NCBI GenBank assembly: GCA_033855775.1
Contig: JAWVFT010000116.1
Coordinates: forward strand, 3,294-67,293
Direction: 5' to 3'
Source: DASVTR01 sp033855775
GTDB lineage: Bacteria > Acidobacteriota > Blastocatellia > Pyrinomonadales > Pyrinomonadaceae
DNA: 64,000 nucleotides
The translations under genes were made by a program, and so were the position numbers. Of this stretch, positions 53,378-61,349 are shown one piece after another. Numbering within the stretch: the stretch's first letter is position 1; every line of letters begins with the position of its first letter. The notes beneath the pieces were generated by a model that saw nothing but the letters and a program-made list of their open reading frames with translations, was not told where the DNA came from and made no database searches.

Positions 53378-54918
53378 TGAAGATAGAGTTTCCCGAAAAG
53401 TTCAACATGGCGGACTACTTCCTCTACCATAATTTGGAGGAAGGGCGCGAGGGCAAGACGTGCCTGCGCTTCAACGATGAGGCGCACACGTATGGCGAGA
53501 CGGCGCGGATGGCGAATCGCGTGGGGCGGGCTTTGCGTGAGCTTGGCGTGAGACAGGAAGAGCGCGTGTTGCTCGTCTTGCCGGACTGCCCTGAGTTCGT
53601 CTGGACTTGGTTCGGGGCGAGCCGCATCGGCGCGGTCATCACGATGGTCAACCCGCTGCTGCCCGCCGTCGATTATAAATATTATCTTGAATACACGCGC
53701 GCTCGCGTCGCCGTCATACACGAATCCCTGCTCGCAACGTTTGCTGAGGCCGCGAGCGATGCGCGACACCTGCGGCAAGTGTTGGTGGTGGGGCGCGAGC
53801 ATGGAGACTTTCTCTCGTTTGAGCAAACCGTCGCGTCTCTGCCTGAGCACGTCGCGGCTGCCGAGACGCGCCGCGACGACATTGCTATCTGGCTCTTCAC
53901 CTCCGGCTCGACGGGCCATCCGAAAGGCGCCGTTCACCTGCATCACGATTTGCCTTACAACACGGAGGTCTTCGCCAAGCGGACAATCGGTGTGCGCGAA
54001 GACGACCTGACGGTTTCCGTGCCGAAGCTCTTTTTCGGTTACGCGACCGGCACCAACTTGCTCTTCCCGTTTGCGGTCGGCGGCGCGACCGCGCTCTTTA
54101 GCGAGCGCGCGACGCCGGAAAAGTTGTTCGAAGTGATAGAGCGTTTTCGCCCGACTATCCTGACGACCGTGCCGACGATGATTAACGCGATGCTGAATGC
54201 CGAAGGCGGCGCAGAGAGAGATTTATCGAGTTTGCGCTTCTGCTATTCGGCGGGCGAGGCTCTGCCCGTCGAGCTTTATCATCGCTGGATGGAAACCTTC
54301 GGCGTTGAAATCTACGACGGCATCGGCTCGGCTGAGATGTTCCACATCTACATCACGAATCGCCCCAATGATGTCAAGCCGGGTAGCTTGGGCCGCGTCG
54401 TCGAAGGCTACGAAGCGCGCATCGTTGACGCGGCGGGCGCGGAAGTCGAGACGGGCGAGATGGGCACGCTGCGTATCAAGGGCGACTCGGCTGCGCTCTG
54501 CTACTGGAACGCGCACGAGAAATCGAAGCAGACTTTCGCGGGCGATTGGTGCACGACCGGCGACCAATTTCACGTCGATAGCGAAGGCTATTTCTGGTAT
54601 CACGGGCGCACGGACGACATGCTGAAAGTCTCAGGCGTCTTCGTCGCGCCCGCCGAAATCGAAAACTGCCTGCTCCAGCACGAAGCCGTCCTTGAATGCG
54701 CGGTCATCGGCATTGACGCGGGCGACGGACTCATCAAAGCCAAAGCCTTCGTCGTCGCCCGCGACACGCACACAGCGGACGACGCGCTCGCTCAACAACT
54801 CAAAGAGTTCGTCAAAGCGCGGCTCGCGCTCTACAAATACCCGCGCCTGATTGAGTTCGTCTCCGCGCTCCCCAAGAATGACCGCGGCAAGATTGACCGG
54901 AAGTTATTAAAACAGTGA
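53377..54918 (+). CDS. Benzoate/2-aminobenzoate-type CoA ligase
   Basis: 513 residues from ATG 53377, adenylate-forming enzyme of the benzoate-CoA ligase family. AMP motif LFTSGSTGHPKGAVHLHHD, YDGIGSAEMFHIYITNRP, YWYHGRTDDMLKVSGVFVAPAEIE (here FWYHGRTDDM) and catalytic Lys in RGKIDRKLL near the C-terminus. It activates an aromatic acid with ATP and CoA. With kynU and kynA upstream, anthranilate is the likely substrate; benzoate for BoxB/C is the other option. Translationally coupled to the antitoxin-like gene; its stop TGA is the first unit of array R9. Confidence 0.92.
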   Translation: MKIEFPEKFNMADYFLYHNLEEGREGKTCLRFNDEAHTYGETARMANRVGRALRELGVRQEERVLLVLPDCPEFVWTWFGASRIGAVITMVNPLLPAVDYKYYLEYTRARVAVIHESLLATFAEAASDARHLRQVLVVGREHGDFLSFEQTVASLPEHVAAAETRRDDIAIWLFTSGSTGHPKGAVHLHHDLPYNTEVFAKRTIGVREDDLTVSVPKLFFGYATGTNLLFPFAVGGATALFSERATPEKLFEVIERFRPTILTTVPTMINAMLNAEGGAERDLSSLRFCYSAGEALPVELYHRWMETFGVEIYDGIGSAEMFHIYITNRPNDVKPGSLGRVVEGYEARIVDAAGAEVETGEMGTLRIKGDSAALCYWNAHEKSKQTFAGDWCTTGDQFHVDSEGYFWYHGRTDDMLKVSGVFVAPAEIENCLLQHEAVLECAVIGIDAGDGLIKAKAFVVARDTHTADDALAQQLKEFVKARLALYKYPRLIEFVSALPKNDRGKIDRKLLKQ

Positions 54919-55127
54919 CGAGTGATGAGCGACGTGTGACAAGCAAGAGAAAGCAGCGAGAAGCGATGAGTTAAGGGCGATGAATGATGAGCAACAGCAG
55001 ATGGCTCATCTCTCGTCATGCTCGTCTTTCGCTCATCACTCATTACTCATCACTTCTTTTCTTCTTGCTCGTCACTCATCACTTATTCTTGCTCGTCACT
55101 TGTCACTCTTAACTTGCTGCTGCTCTT
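54914..55127. repeat. Heptamer inverted array R9, longest copy
   Basis: CAGTGACGAGTGATGAGCGA from 54914, whose first TGA is the CoA ligase stop, then TGACAAG/TGATGAG units; the second half has the complementary CGTCACTTGTCACTCTTAAC type up to 55127, directly before ATG 55128. About 210 nt with several sub-repeats (CTCATCACTCATTACTCATC). Confidence 0.82.
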
Positions 55128-55541
55128 ATGCCCTTTTCGACTCGCATCATCGTTCGTTTCGGCGACACAGACCCGGCGGGCTTCGTCTATTATCCAAACT
55201 TCTTTCACTATTTTCATGTGGCGATGGAAGAGTTTTTCGCGGCGCGCTGCGGCATCAGCTATCAGCGATTGATGGCTGATGAGCGAATCGGCTTTCCGAC
55301 CGTCAAGACGGAGGCGGAGTTTATGATTCCGCTGGTTTATGGCGACGCGGCGTTGGTCGAGGTTGTGGTTTCCGAAGTGGGCCGCAGTTCCGCGACGTTT
55401 GAGTACGGCGTGCGGCGTGCTGGCGACGGAGCGTTGTGCGCCCGCGCGCGCCTCGTGCATGTCGCCATGAATCTGGACGAACGCCGCGCCGTCGCCATCC
55501 CTGAACGCTATCGCCTCGTTTTCGCCGAAAGCGCAACCTGA
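55128..55541 (+). CDS. Hotdog-fold acyl-CoA thioesterase (4-hydroxybenzoyl-CoA thioesterase type)
   Basis: 137 residues, 4HBT family: FGDTDPAGFVYYPNFFHYFHVAMEEFF has the catalytic Asp, then GFPTVKTEAEFMIPLVYGD and the C-terminal strands. It would free CoA from dead-end aryl or acyl-CoA esters of the pathway, a common safety role in aerobic hybrid aromatic-CoA routes. ATG directly after array R9, no ribosome site. Last gene of the island on this strand. Confidence 0.9.
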   Translation: MPFSTRIIVRFGDTDPAGFVYYPNFFHYFHVAMEEFFAARCGISYQRLMADERIGFPTVKTEAEFMIPLVYGDAALVEVVVSEVGRSSATFEYGVRRAGDGALCARARLVHVAMNLDERRAVAIPERYRLVFAESAT

Positions 55542-55602
55542 AGACGGTCACGCCCAAGCAGGAACGGCGAAATATCTCACAACTTATTCCGCAATCAATT
55601 TC

Positions 55603-55639
55603 TGGAATCCACTCCGCGATTTCTGGAATACATCCTGCA
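55603..55639 (+). promoter_or_regulatory. Two tandem GG-N10-GC (sigma-54-like) sites before the PEP-CTERM gene
   Basis: TCTGGAATCCACTCCGC (GG at 55604-55605, GC at 55616-55617) and TCTGGAATACATCCTGCA (GG at 55625-55626, GC at 55637-55638). Each has exactly 10 nt between GG and GC, and they are direct repeats 21 bp apart. The second (TGGAAT-N5-CTGCA) is nearer the consensus TGGCAC-N5-TTGCA and about 55 nt before the GTG start. PEP-CTERM genes are often under RpoN/PrsR control. Confidence 0.5.
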
Positions 55640-55693
55640 ATACGACTATTCTAATAATGCAACATTAAACGATACGAACGGAGAAGGAAACCC

Positions 55694-56410
55694 GTGAAAA
55701 GAATACTTGTGTCTCTTGCCGCCCTGCTAGTTCTTGCAATTCCCAGCGTCGCTTCCGCGGACGTTATCACCTTTACAGCCCCGGTGACTGCCGCTAATGT
55801 CGGCAGCGGTGGCCCCGGCCAAGTTGATTTAGACCATCACAGCGCTTACACATGGCGCATTGATGGCTTTAACGTCGCGGGCAAAACCATTACCGGCGCG
55901 AAGCTCACCTTTAAGAGCATCAGCAATTGGGATACGAACACTAACAAGCTGTTCGTTCACCTGCTCGATTCGGCGAAGAACGCCGGCATCTCTTCATTCA
56001 CGGACGCGACCGGTTCGCCCGTGCCGTCGAGCCAGATTGATGACAACTTCGCGGGCAGCCTGTACAACAGCAATCCGCTCGTCAATGCCGGAACCGCTAA
56101 CACCAAGCTCTTCGAGCAATCGTTCGGCTTCACCAACAACAGGACTTTCAGCCAGGTCCCTGACTTCGTTTACAATTTCACAGCCGCCCAGTTGCAGACA
56201 CTGAGCGCGTATTTTCTCAACCAAAGCAACATCGCCTTCGGCTTCGACCCTGATTGCCACTACTTTAACAACGGCATCACGTTCGAGATTACTTACTCGC
56301 CGAACGCGCCCGTTCCTGAGCCGGCCACAATGTTCTTGCTCGGAACCGGATTGGCCGGACTCTACGCTCGCCGCCGTCGCAACCAGCGCGCGAACGAGAC
56401 AGCTTCGTAA
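55694..56410 (+). CDS. PEP-CTERM sorting-domain protein
   Basis: 238 residues starting at GTG 55694 with GGAGAAGGAAA upstream. Signal peptide MKRILVSLAALLVLAIPSVASA; beta-rich mature part (VITFTAPVTAANVG...), and a typical C-terminal sorting signal: VPEPATMFLLGTGLAGL then YARRRRN, i.e. PEP motif, membrane helix and Arg cluster. An exosortase would cleave it and pass it to the surface or matrix; no exosortase gene is in the window. It is preceded by two GG-N10-GC sites and followed by a strong terminator, so it is a single-gene unit. Confidence 0.93.
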   Translation: MKRILVSLAALLVLAIPSVASADVITFTAPVTAANVGSGGPGQVDLDHHSAYTWRIDGFNVAGKTITGAKLTFKSISNWDTNTNKLFVHLLDSAKNAGISSFTDATGSPVPSSQIDDNFAGSLYNSNPLVNAGTANTKLFEQSFGFTNNRTFSQVPDFVYNFTAAQLQTLSAYFLNQSNIAFGFDPDCHYFNNGITFEITYSPNAPVPEPATMFLLGTGLAGLYARRRRNQRANETAS

Positions 56411-56434
56411 AATCCTTTCTTGCCAACTTAAGCA

Positions 56435-56469
56435 GGCGCGGGTGGGAACCTCCACCCGCGCCTTTTTTT
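56435..56469 (+). terminator. Strong intrinsic terminator
   Basis: 11-bp GC-rich stem GGCGCGGGTGG/CCACCCGCGCC (56435-56445 with 56452-56462), 6-nt loop, then seven T. Ends the PEP-CTERM gene. Confidence 0.95.
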
Positions 56470-56571
56470 GTTCGTTGAAGGTTTGCTCGCTGAAGCTCAA
56501 CGGCCAGCCTGAGCTTGATGTTCGCAGCCGCGCTGCTTTTGTCTGTTGAGGTTGCGTTGAGAGCTAAAGAG

Positions 56572-59199
56572 CTAGTCGCGCAGGCGTTGAGCGAGGCGGC
56601 GGATAACGCTTGAGGCGATAGCGGGATCGTTCTTGAGAGCTTCGCGGAAGGCGTTGCCATTGAGACGCAGGGCGCGCACGCCGCTCTCGGCGGCAATTAC
56701 AGTGGCCGAGCGCGGCGCGGGGTCGAGCACAGCCATCTCGCCGATGAAGCCTCCGGCCTTCTCAACATCCAGAAGCTCAAGCCCGCTCTCTTCCTGCCGG
56801 AAGATCTGCGCCTCGCCGTGCAGGAGGATAAAGACTTCATCGCCGAACTCGCCTTCGACGCACAAAGCTTGTCCCGGCGCATACTCGCCTTCGCTGCTCG
56901 CGCGGGCCAACTCCGCAAGGCTCTCCGGCCCAAGCGAAGAGAAGATGGGAGCCGAACGTAGCGCAATCATCTTTTCGACCGTAATCAATCCGGCATGCGA
57001 GCCGACTTCGCGCCCTTCGCGTCCGGCGAGATTTGTTAAATGCTGCGCCGTCTCGCGCACTACTTCATGCTCGTCTGCGAGGAGACGCGCCAGAGTGGCT
57101 TCGTCAACCGGGCCGCGCTCGCCGAGGGCGTAAAGCGCGACGGCGCGAATGTACGGGTCAACGCTGAGCGTGCGCGCGCGCACCGTGTCGGAGAGCGTCG
57201 GCCAAGAAGCTTCGATGGAGGCCGTCTCCTTGTGGGCCAGCAGCAGTCGTTCGGCGATTGAGGGCGGCACGGCTTGCCGCAGTTGTTCGATGACGGACTC
57301 GCGCTGCGCCAGTTCAGAACTCGACAGCGCGTCGCGCATCGCGCGGCCCACCTCGTCGTCCGTCGTGAAACTCAGCCCGCGCATCAAGCGGCTGATGGCG
57401 CGCGAGCGTCGCCGTTGCAGCAGGGCAATCAGGAAATTGTGCGTCGGCTTTGGCTCTAGCTCAAGACTCTGAATCGCCTGCGCCGCGCGCTCGATGGTTC
57501 TGACTTCTTCGACCAGCCGCGCGGCCATGCCTTTGTCGCCGCCGAGCAATTTATCCAAGACCGCCGCGTGCTCTTCTCTCGTCACGCGATACTCCGCGCG
57601 AAGGTTGACGATGAGGCTGTCATCAACTGTGCCTTCGCCCGCCAGCGCGCGTTCGAGATAGGTTTCGAGCGCGCGTTCGTAGGTTTCGAGTTGGAGACGC
57701 TTCTCGGCGGAAATCTGTTTCGACGGGTCGGAGAAGAGAGCGCGGTCTTCTTCGGCCAGCGAGGCCATCACCTTTTCGTGGTCAGCCTTCTTAATCTGCA
57801 ACTGGTTGCGCAGGTTTTCGAGTTGATGCACTTCCTCGCGCGTCACGAAACCGTTGGCCAAAGTTTCGCGCACGGCGTCCTTGTAAAACTCCAGCATCTT
57901 CTCTGTGCCGCGCATGCTCTCGCGCGTCAGAATCGTGTGAATCAGGAAAGCCTCACGCAAATCTTTCGGCGGCTGAATGTCTGTCCATTCCCAACGCTTG
58001 ATGACGTTGCGGGCCAGCGTCTCTTCGGCGAAAGTCTTCTGGTTGCGGCGCAGGCGGCGCGCTAGAAAGTAAGTGGCCGTCAGCACGACGACCGCGAAGA
58101 AGACGTGCGGAACGACCCAAGGGAAATATTTGTAGAGCGACGGCGCGCCCGCGAAAGTGTAGAAGATGGTGAAGGCAGCAAAGGCCGCGAGCGCGAACAT
58201 CACATGGCGCACGCGCGCCGCGTCAGTCTCCGCGTCACGACGCCGCAGAAATTTGGCGACGCTCTTTTCAAGCAGCGTGAAGAGCAGATAACTCGCAAGG
58301 CCGCACAGCGCCAGCGTCAGGATTGAAGCCACAGCGCGCGGCACGGCGGGCAGGAAGAAGAAGCCAGCCGTCCCGGCATCGTGTCCGGGGAGGAAGGCGT
58401 GATGAATCATCATCTCTTCGTTGACCCACGCGCCGCCGAAGTAGTAATCCCAGGTTCCCGCTTGCAGGAAATAGTAGAAGTAGAAACCGAAGACGATGCC
58501 GGGAAAGAAGAAGTAGGCAAACTTCTTCGGCTTCGATTCAATCTCTTTCCAGTAGCCGTTCTCCTCGTTGATGTCCGGGCAGAATTTCTTGCAGGCGGTG
58601 CATTTGGCGCATTGAGAATTGGGCGTCTCGCGCAGGCCGTGCGGCTCTGTGTAAATCTTCTCAATGAAAGAGACCGGACAGATGTAGTTGCACCATGTCT
58701 TGCCTGTGTAGAACGCGCCGAAGATGAGCGCGGCAAAGCTAATCATGACGAAGAAGGCCGTAATCGCATGGCCGTCGCCGTTGGTCGCAATCAGTCGCAG
58801 CCAGAGCGAGATGAGGAAGATGGAGAAGGCGACGTAGTAATAGTTGGCTTCGAGCCACGCCGAAGCCTTCCTGGTGCCGGGACGACGCAGGCGCACGGGA
58901 ATCTGCGCGAAGAAGGCGAGCGGGCAGATGCGCCGCCAGCGATGATAGCCGACCAGCACGATGAAGAGCGGCAAGGCGGCGACGGCCATCGTCCAGACGA
59001 CGCGACCCGCCAAGCTCTGCATCAAGTGAGCGAAGATGGGAATCGCAACGAAGACGACGAGCGCGGCCCAACGCAGCGGCTCAATCCACCACTCCGCATT
59101 GGCATCGGCGTTTGCCTTGGCGGACGCATGGCCCGCCCGCGCCTTTGTCGAAGAAGGCTTGAGCGGCGTCGCGGAAGGTCTGGGTGTTGCAGCAGCCAT
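56572..59199 (-). CDS. NapH-like iron-sulphur membrane protein fused to a cyclic-nucleotide-binding domain
   Basis: 875 residues. N-terminal part (about 40-330) has several membrane helices and the two 4Fe-4S motifs of the NapH/NosR/CcoG type: C170xxxC174P in WCNYICPVSF and C197xxC200xxC203xxxC207P. Residues about 400-590 are helical with two related stretches (ANGFVTREEVHQLENL, AEYRVTREEHAAVLD), about 600-720 HEAT-like. The C-terminus (about 745-870) is a CRP-type cNMP domain: GQALCVEGEFGDEVFILLHG and the phosphate-binding cassette FIGEMAVLDPAPRSATV with its Glu and Arg. It could pass electrons to or from quinones under cNMP control. The cytochrome gene ends 82 nt upstream on the same strand. 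Confidence 0.88.
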   Translation of the reverse strand: MAAATPRPSATPLKPSSTKARAGHASAKANADANAEWWIEPLRWAALVVFVAIPIFAHLMQSLAGRVVWTMAVAALPLFIVLVGYHRWRRICPLAFFAQIPVRLRRPGTRKASAWLEANYYYVAFSIFLISLWLRLIATNGDGHAITAFFVMISFAALIFGAFYTGKTWCNYICPVSFIEKIYTEPHGLRETPNSQCAKCTACKKFCPDINEENGYWKEIESKPKKFAYFFFPGIVFGFYFYYFLQAGTWDYYFGGAWVNEEMMIHHAFLPGHDAGTAGFFFLPAVPRAVASILTLALCGLASYLLFTLLEKSVAKFLRRRDAETDAARVRHVMFALAAFAAFTIFYTFAGAPSLYKYFPWVVPHVFFAVVVLTATYFLARRLRRNQKTFAEETLARNVIKRWEWTDIQPPKDLREAFLIHTILTRESMRGTEKMLEFYKDAVRETLANGFVTREEVHQLENLRNQLQIKKADHEKVMASLAEEDRALFSDPSKQISAEKRLQLETYERALETYLERALAGEGTVDDSLIVNLRAEYRVTREEHAAVLDKLLGGDKGMAARLVEEVRTIERAAQAIQSLELEPKPTHNFLIALLQRRRSRAISRLMRGLSFTTDDEVGRAMRDALSSSELAQRESVIEQLRQAVPPSIAERLLLAHKETASIEASWPTLSDTVRARTLSVDPYIRAVALYALGERGPVDEATLARLLADEHEVVRETAQHLTNLAGREGREVGSHAGLITVEKMIALRSAPIFSSLGPESLAELARASSEGEYAPGQALCVEGEFGDEVFILLHGEAQIFRQEESGLELLDVEKAGGFIGEMAVLDPAPRSATVIAAESGVRALRLNGNAFREALKNDPAIASSVIRRLAQRLRD

Positions 59200-59280
59200 A
59201 GGTTTAATTTCAAGCTTTAAGATTCAGGCTCTCTGCGCGTTCAACTTGAACTTTGAAACCTGCATCTTGAAGGCTTGTTC

Positions 59281-61095
59281 TTAGCTTCGCCCGAAGCGAG
59301 TGTCAAAGGGCCAGGTGTTGGCGAGCGACGAGTGTATGTTGACGTTGATGTTTAAGTAGTCGCGGAAGACGCCCTTCAGGCTGCCGACCTGTTCTTCTTC
59401 GCTGCGACGGATGTACTCGTTGCGCCCGTCCTGGCGCGACGGAATGATGACGAAGAAGACGCGCGGAATCTCGCGCGTGGCGCCGACGGTGACGCCGGAG
59501 TCTGGCTGGCGCAGATTCTTCAGCACGTCGCCTTCATCGAAGTTGCGTATGTGACACTGGCTGCAAGTCATCCCGCGCTCTTCAAAGAGACGGCGGCGCG
59601 GGTCGCGCAAAGAGGTTTCGGCGACCATGTGCTTCAGCTTGAAGTTGCGTGAGAAGGAGGCAGAGTCAATGTTGGCAGCCGTCACAGTGGCGTCGTCGTG
59701 CTCGTCCGGGATGGCGATGTTGCCGTGGTCGTCTGCGTCAACGAGAGCGTCCCAACCGGCGACGAACTCCTTGCTCTGCTTGTCGAAGCGCGGGGCAGGC
59801 ACGGGCTTGTAAGCCTTGTTGTCGGGCGTCGGCTTGATGCTCGTCGCAAAGCCGTCAATGGAGGGGCTGTTGAAGGCGAGCATCTGTTTGCCGTCGCGCT
59901 CGACGGCGTTGACCTTCATCACGCCGAGCGCCCATCCGTCGCCCGTCAGATAATTTCCCTTCGCGTCATACTTGTTATCGCCGCCGAGCCGAGCGTTGTG
60001 CGGCATGGCCGCGAACGTGGCCTGCATGTTCGGGTCTGAAGCGTCTTTGTAGGTCAAAACTCTCGTCATGTAATCGGCCAGAGCTTGGCCGTAAGCTTTC
60101 TTGTCGCCGATGACGAAGGGCTTCAGATTCTCGCCGTCGAAGAAAGCTTCGTGGAAGAGACGCGCGAAGGTCTGGTTGTTCTTCTGTCGCTGGTCTTCGG
60201 GCCGCCCGGCGTCTTTGCCGCGCACGATTCGCATGCGCGGCATGAGGTAGACGGGCTCGGCCGCCGCGACGTTGAAATAGACGAGGCGCAGCTCGAAAAC
60301 TTTTTTATTGAGCCGCGGGCGCACGGCTATCAACTGCCAGTTCTCTGCCTTCCAAGCAGAGTTGAACTGCGGGCTGTCCGGGTCAATCTCTTCGTTGCGA
60401 TGCAGCCGCGAGAGATTCTTGAGGGCATCACGAAAGAGCGTCTCGCCGTTGGCCGGCTGAATATTTTTGCCTTGATTGGCGGGCTTGGCGGCTTCAATCT
60501 CAGCGATGCGCTGGAAGAGAGCGACGAGCGGCCAGCGCGCGTTGGCCGCCGCAAGGCGCTGCGGGTCTGTGATGCTGACGAGCGTTTCCACTTCGATGGG
60601 CGCGGCATCCAGAAAGTCTGTTTCGACCGGGCGCGGCTCGACCTTGATGTTGAAGCTCTTAATCACTTCGCCTAAACGCTCGCCGCCTTCGCGCGCAAAC
60701 TCCGTGATGCGGACGACGAACTGGCCGCGCTTATCGTCGGTCGGTTGCGGCGTCCAATCGACGGTCAGAGTCCGCTGGTTAAACCTGGCCGACGCGGGCT
60801 TTTGTGTCACCTCAATCCGCAGGTCATCGCTGTCTTCGTCAATCGCGCCGAGGCCGAAGACGATGCGCTGGCCGAGGCCCGCGCGCTTGAAGAGCACGGG
60901 CGCGAGTTCGGGCGGATGATTGGCGGGCGGCGCGCTCGCCGATGATGCCGCATTGTGGCCCGTCGCATTAACGGCGCTGACGGTCGTCAAACGCGAGATG
61001 AAAGTCGCGCTCGCCAGAGCGCAGAAGAGCAGGATGGAGACGAATTTCAGCACGGGCGCGATGGCAGGCCGCGAGGGAAAACTCCGTTTGGTCAT
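59281..61095 (-). CDS. Secreted mono-haem c-type cytochrome-like protein
   Basis: 604 residues. N-terminal signal/anchor (VLKFVSILLFCALASATFIS), an Ig-like domain (about 60-150; GQRIVFGLGAIDEDSDDLRIEV), a large unknown middle part, and one haem site CSQCH at 511-515. The Met ligand is not obvious. It lies just before the iron-sulphur/cNMP protein, so the two may form a redox chain in the envelope. Not a known cytochrome subfamily to me; peroxidase-like function is only a guess. Confidence 0.8.
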   Translation of the reverse strand: MTKRSFPSRPAIAPVLKFVSILLFCALASATFISRLTTVSAVNATGHNAASSASAPPANHPPELAPVLFKRAGLGQRIVFGLGAIDEDSDDLRIEVTQKPASARFNQRTLTVDWTPQPTDDKRGQFVVRITEFAREGGERLGEVIKSFNIKVEPRPVETDFLDAAPIEVETLVSITDPQRLAAANARWPLVALFQRIAEIEAAKPANQGKNIQPANGETLFRDALKNLSRLHRNEEIDPDSPQFNSAWKAENWQLIAVRPRLNKKVFELRLVYFNVAAAEPVYLMPRMRIVRGKDAGRPEDQRQKNNQTFARLFHEAFFDGENLKPFVIGDKKAYGQALADYMTRVLTYKDASDPNMQATFAAMPHNARLGGDNKYDAKGNYLTGDGWALGVMKVNAVERDGKQMLAFNSPSIDGFATSIKPTPDNKAYKPVPAPRFDKQSKEFVAGWDALVDADDHGNIAIPDEHDDATVTAANIDSASFSRNFKLKHMVAETSLRDPRRRLFEERGMTCSQCHIRNFDEGDVLKNLRQPDSGVTVGATREIPRVFFVIIPSRQDGRNEYIRRSEEEQVGSLKGVFRDYLNINVNIHSSLANTWPFDTRFGRS

Positions 61096-61224
61096 GATGT
61101 TTCGTTGCTGTTATTTCTTGAAAAGATGTCAATCATTTGCTGTTCCAGTGGACGCCCCATGAGCCTGCTTTTGCAAAGACGGGAGACGAGCGGGAGGCAG
61201 CAGAGCTTGCGGCAGCAACGTGTA

Positions 61225-61253
61225 TCTTCAAACCTGCGCCGCACGATTGTCAA
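61225..61253 (-). promoter_or_regulatory. Possible sigma-70 promoter of the cytochrome gene
   Basis: On the minus strand TTGACA (61253-61248), 17 nt, TGAAGA (61230-61225). The -35 is perfect, the -10 weak. No good -24/-12 site was found here although an NtrC-type regulator gene lies next to it. Confidence 0.35.
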
Positions 61254-61276
61254 GGCAATGATAAAGGCGGGCGAAA

Positions 61277-61306
61277 GCCGCTTTTGATGAACAGATGAAA
61301 AGCGGC
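61277..61306 (-). terminator. Hairpin after the NtrC-type regulator
   Basis: Perfect 9-bp stem GCCGCTTTT/AAAAGCGGC (61277-61285 with 61298-61306) and a 12-nt loop, 44 nt after the regulator stop on the minus strand, followed by only TTTCG. Probably a weak terminator separating regulator and cytochrome genes. Confidence 0.5.
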
Positions 61307-61349
61307 CTCCACTCACTTTTGCTTTGTCTCTGGTTGCCCGTCGGCTTGT

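Noticed and set aside
61096..61349. Sigma-54 promoter for the cytochrome gene
   Set aside because: TGGAAC is followed by AGCAAATGAT, which does not fit the -12 element.
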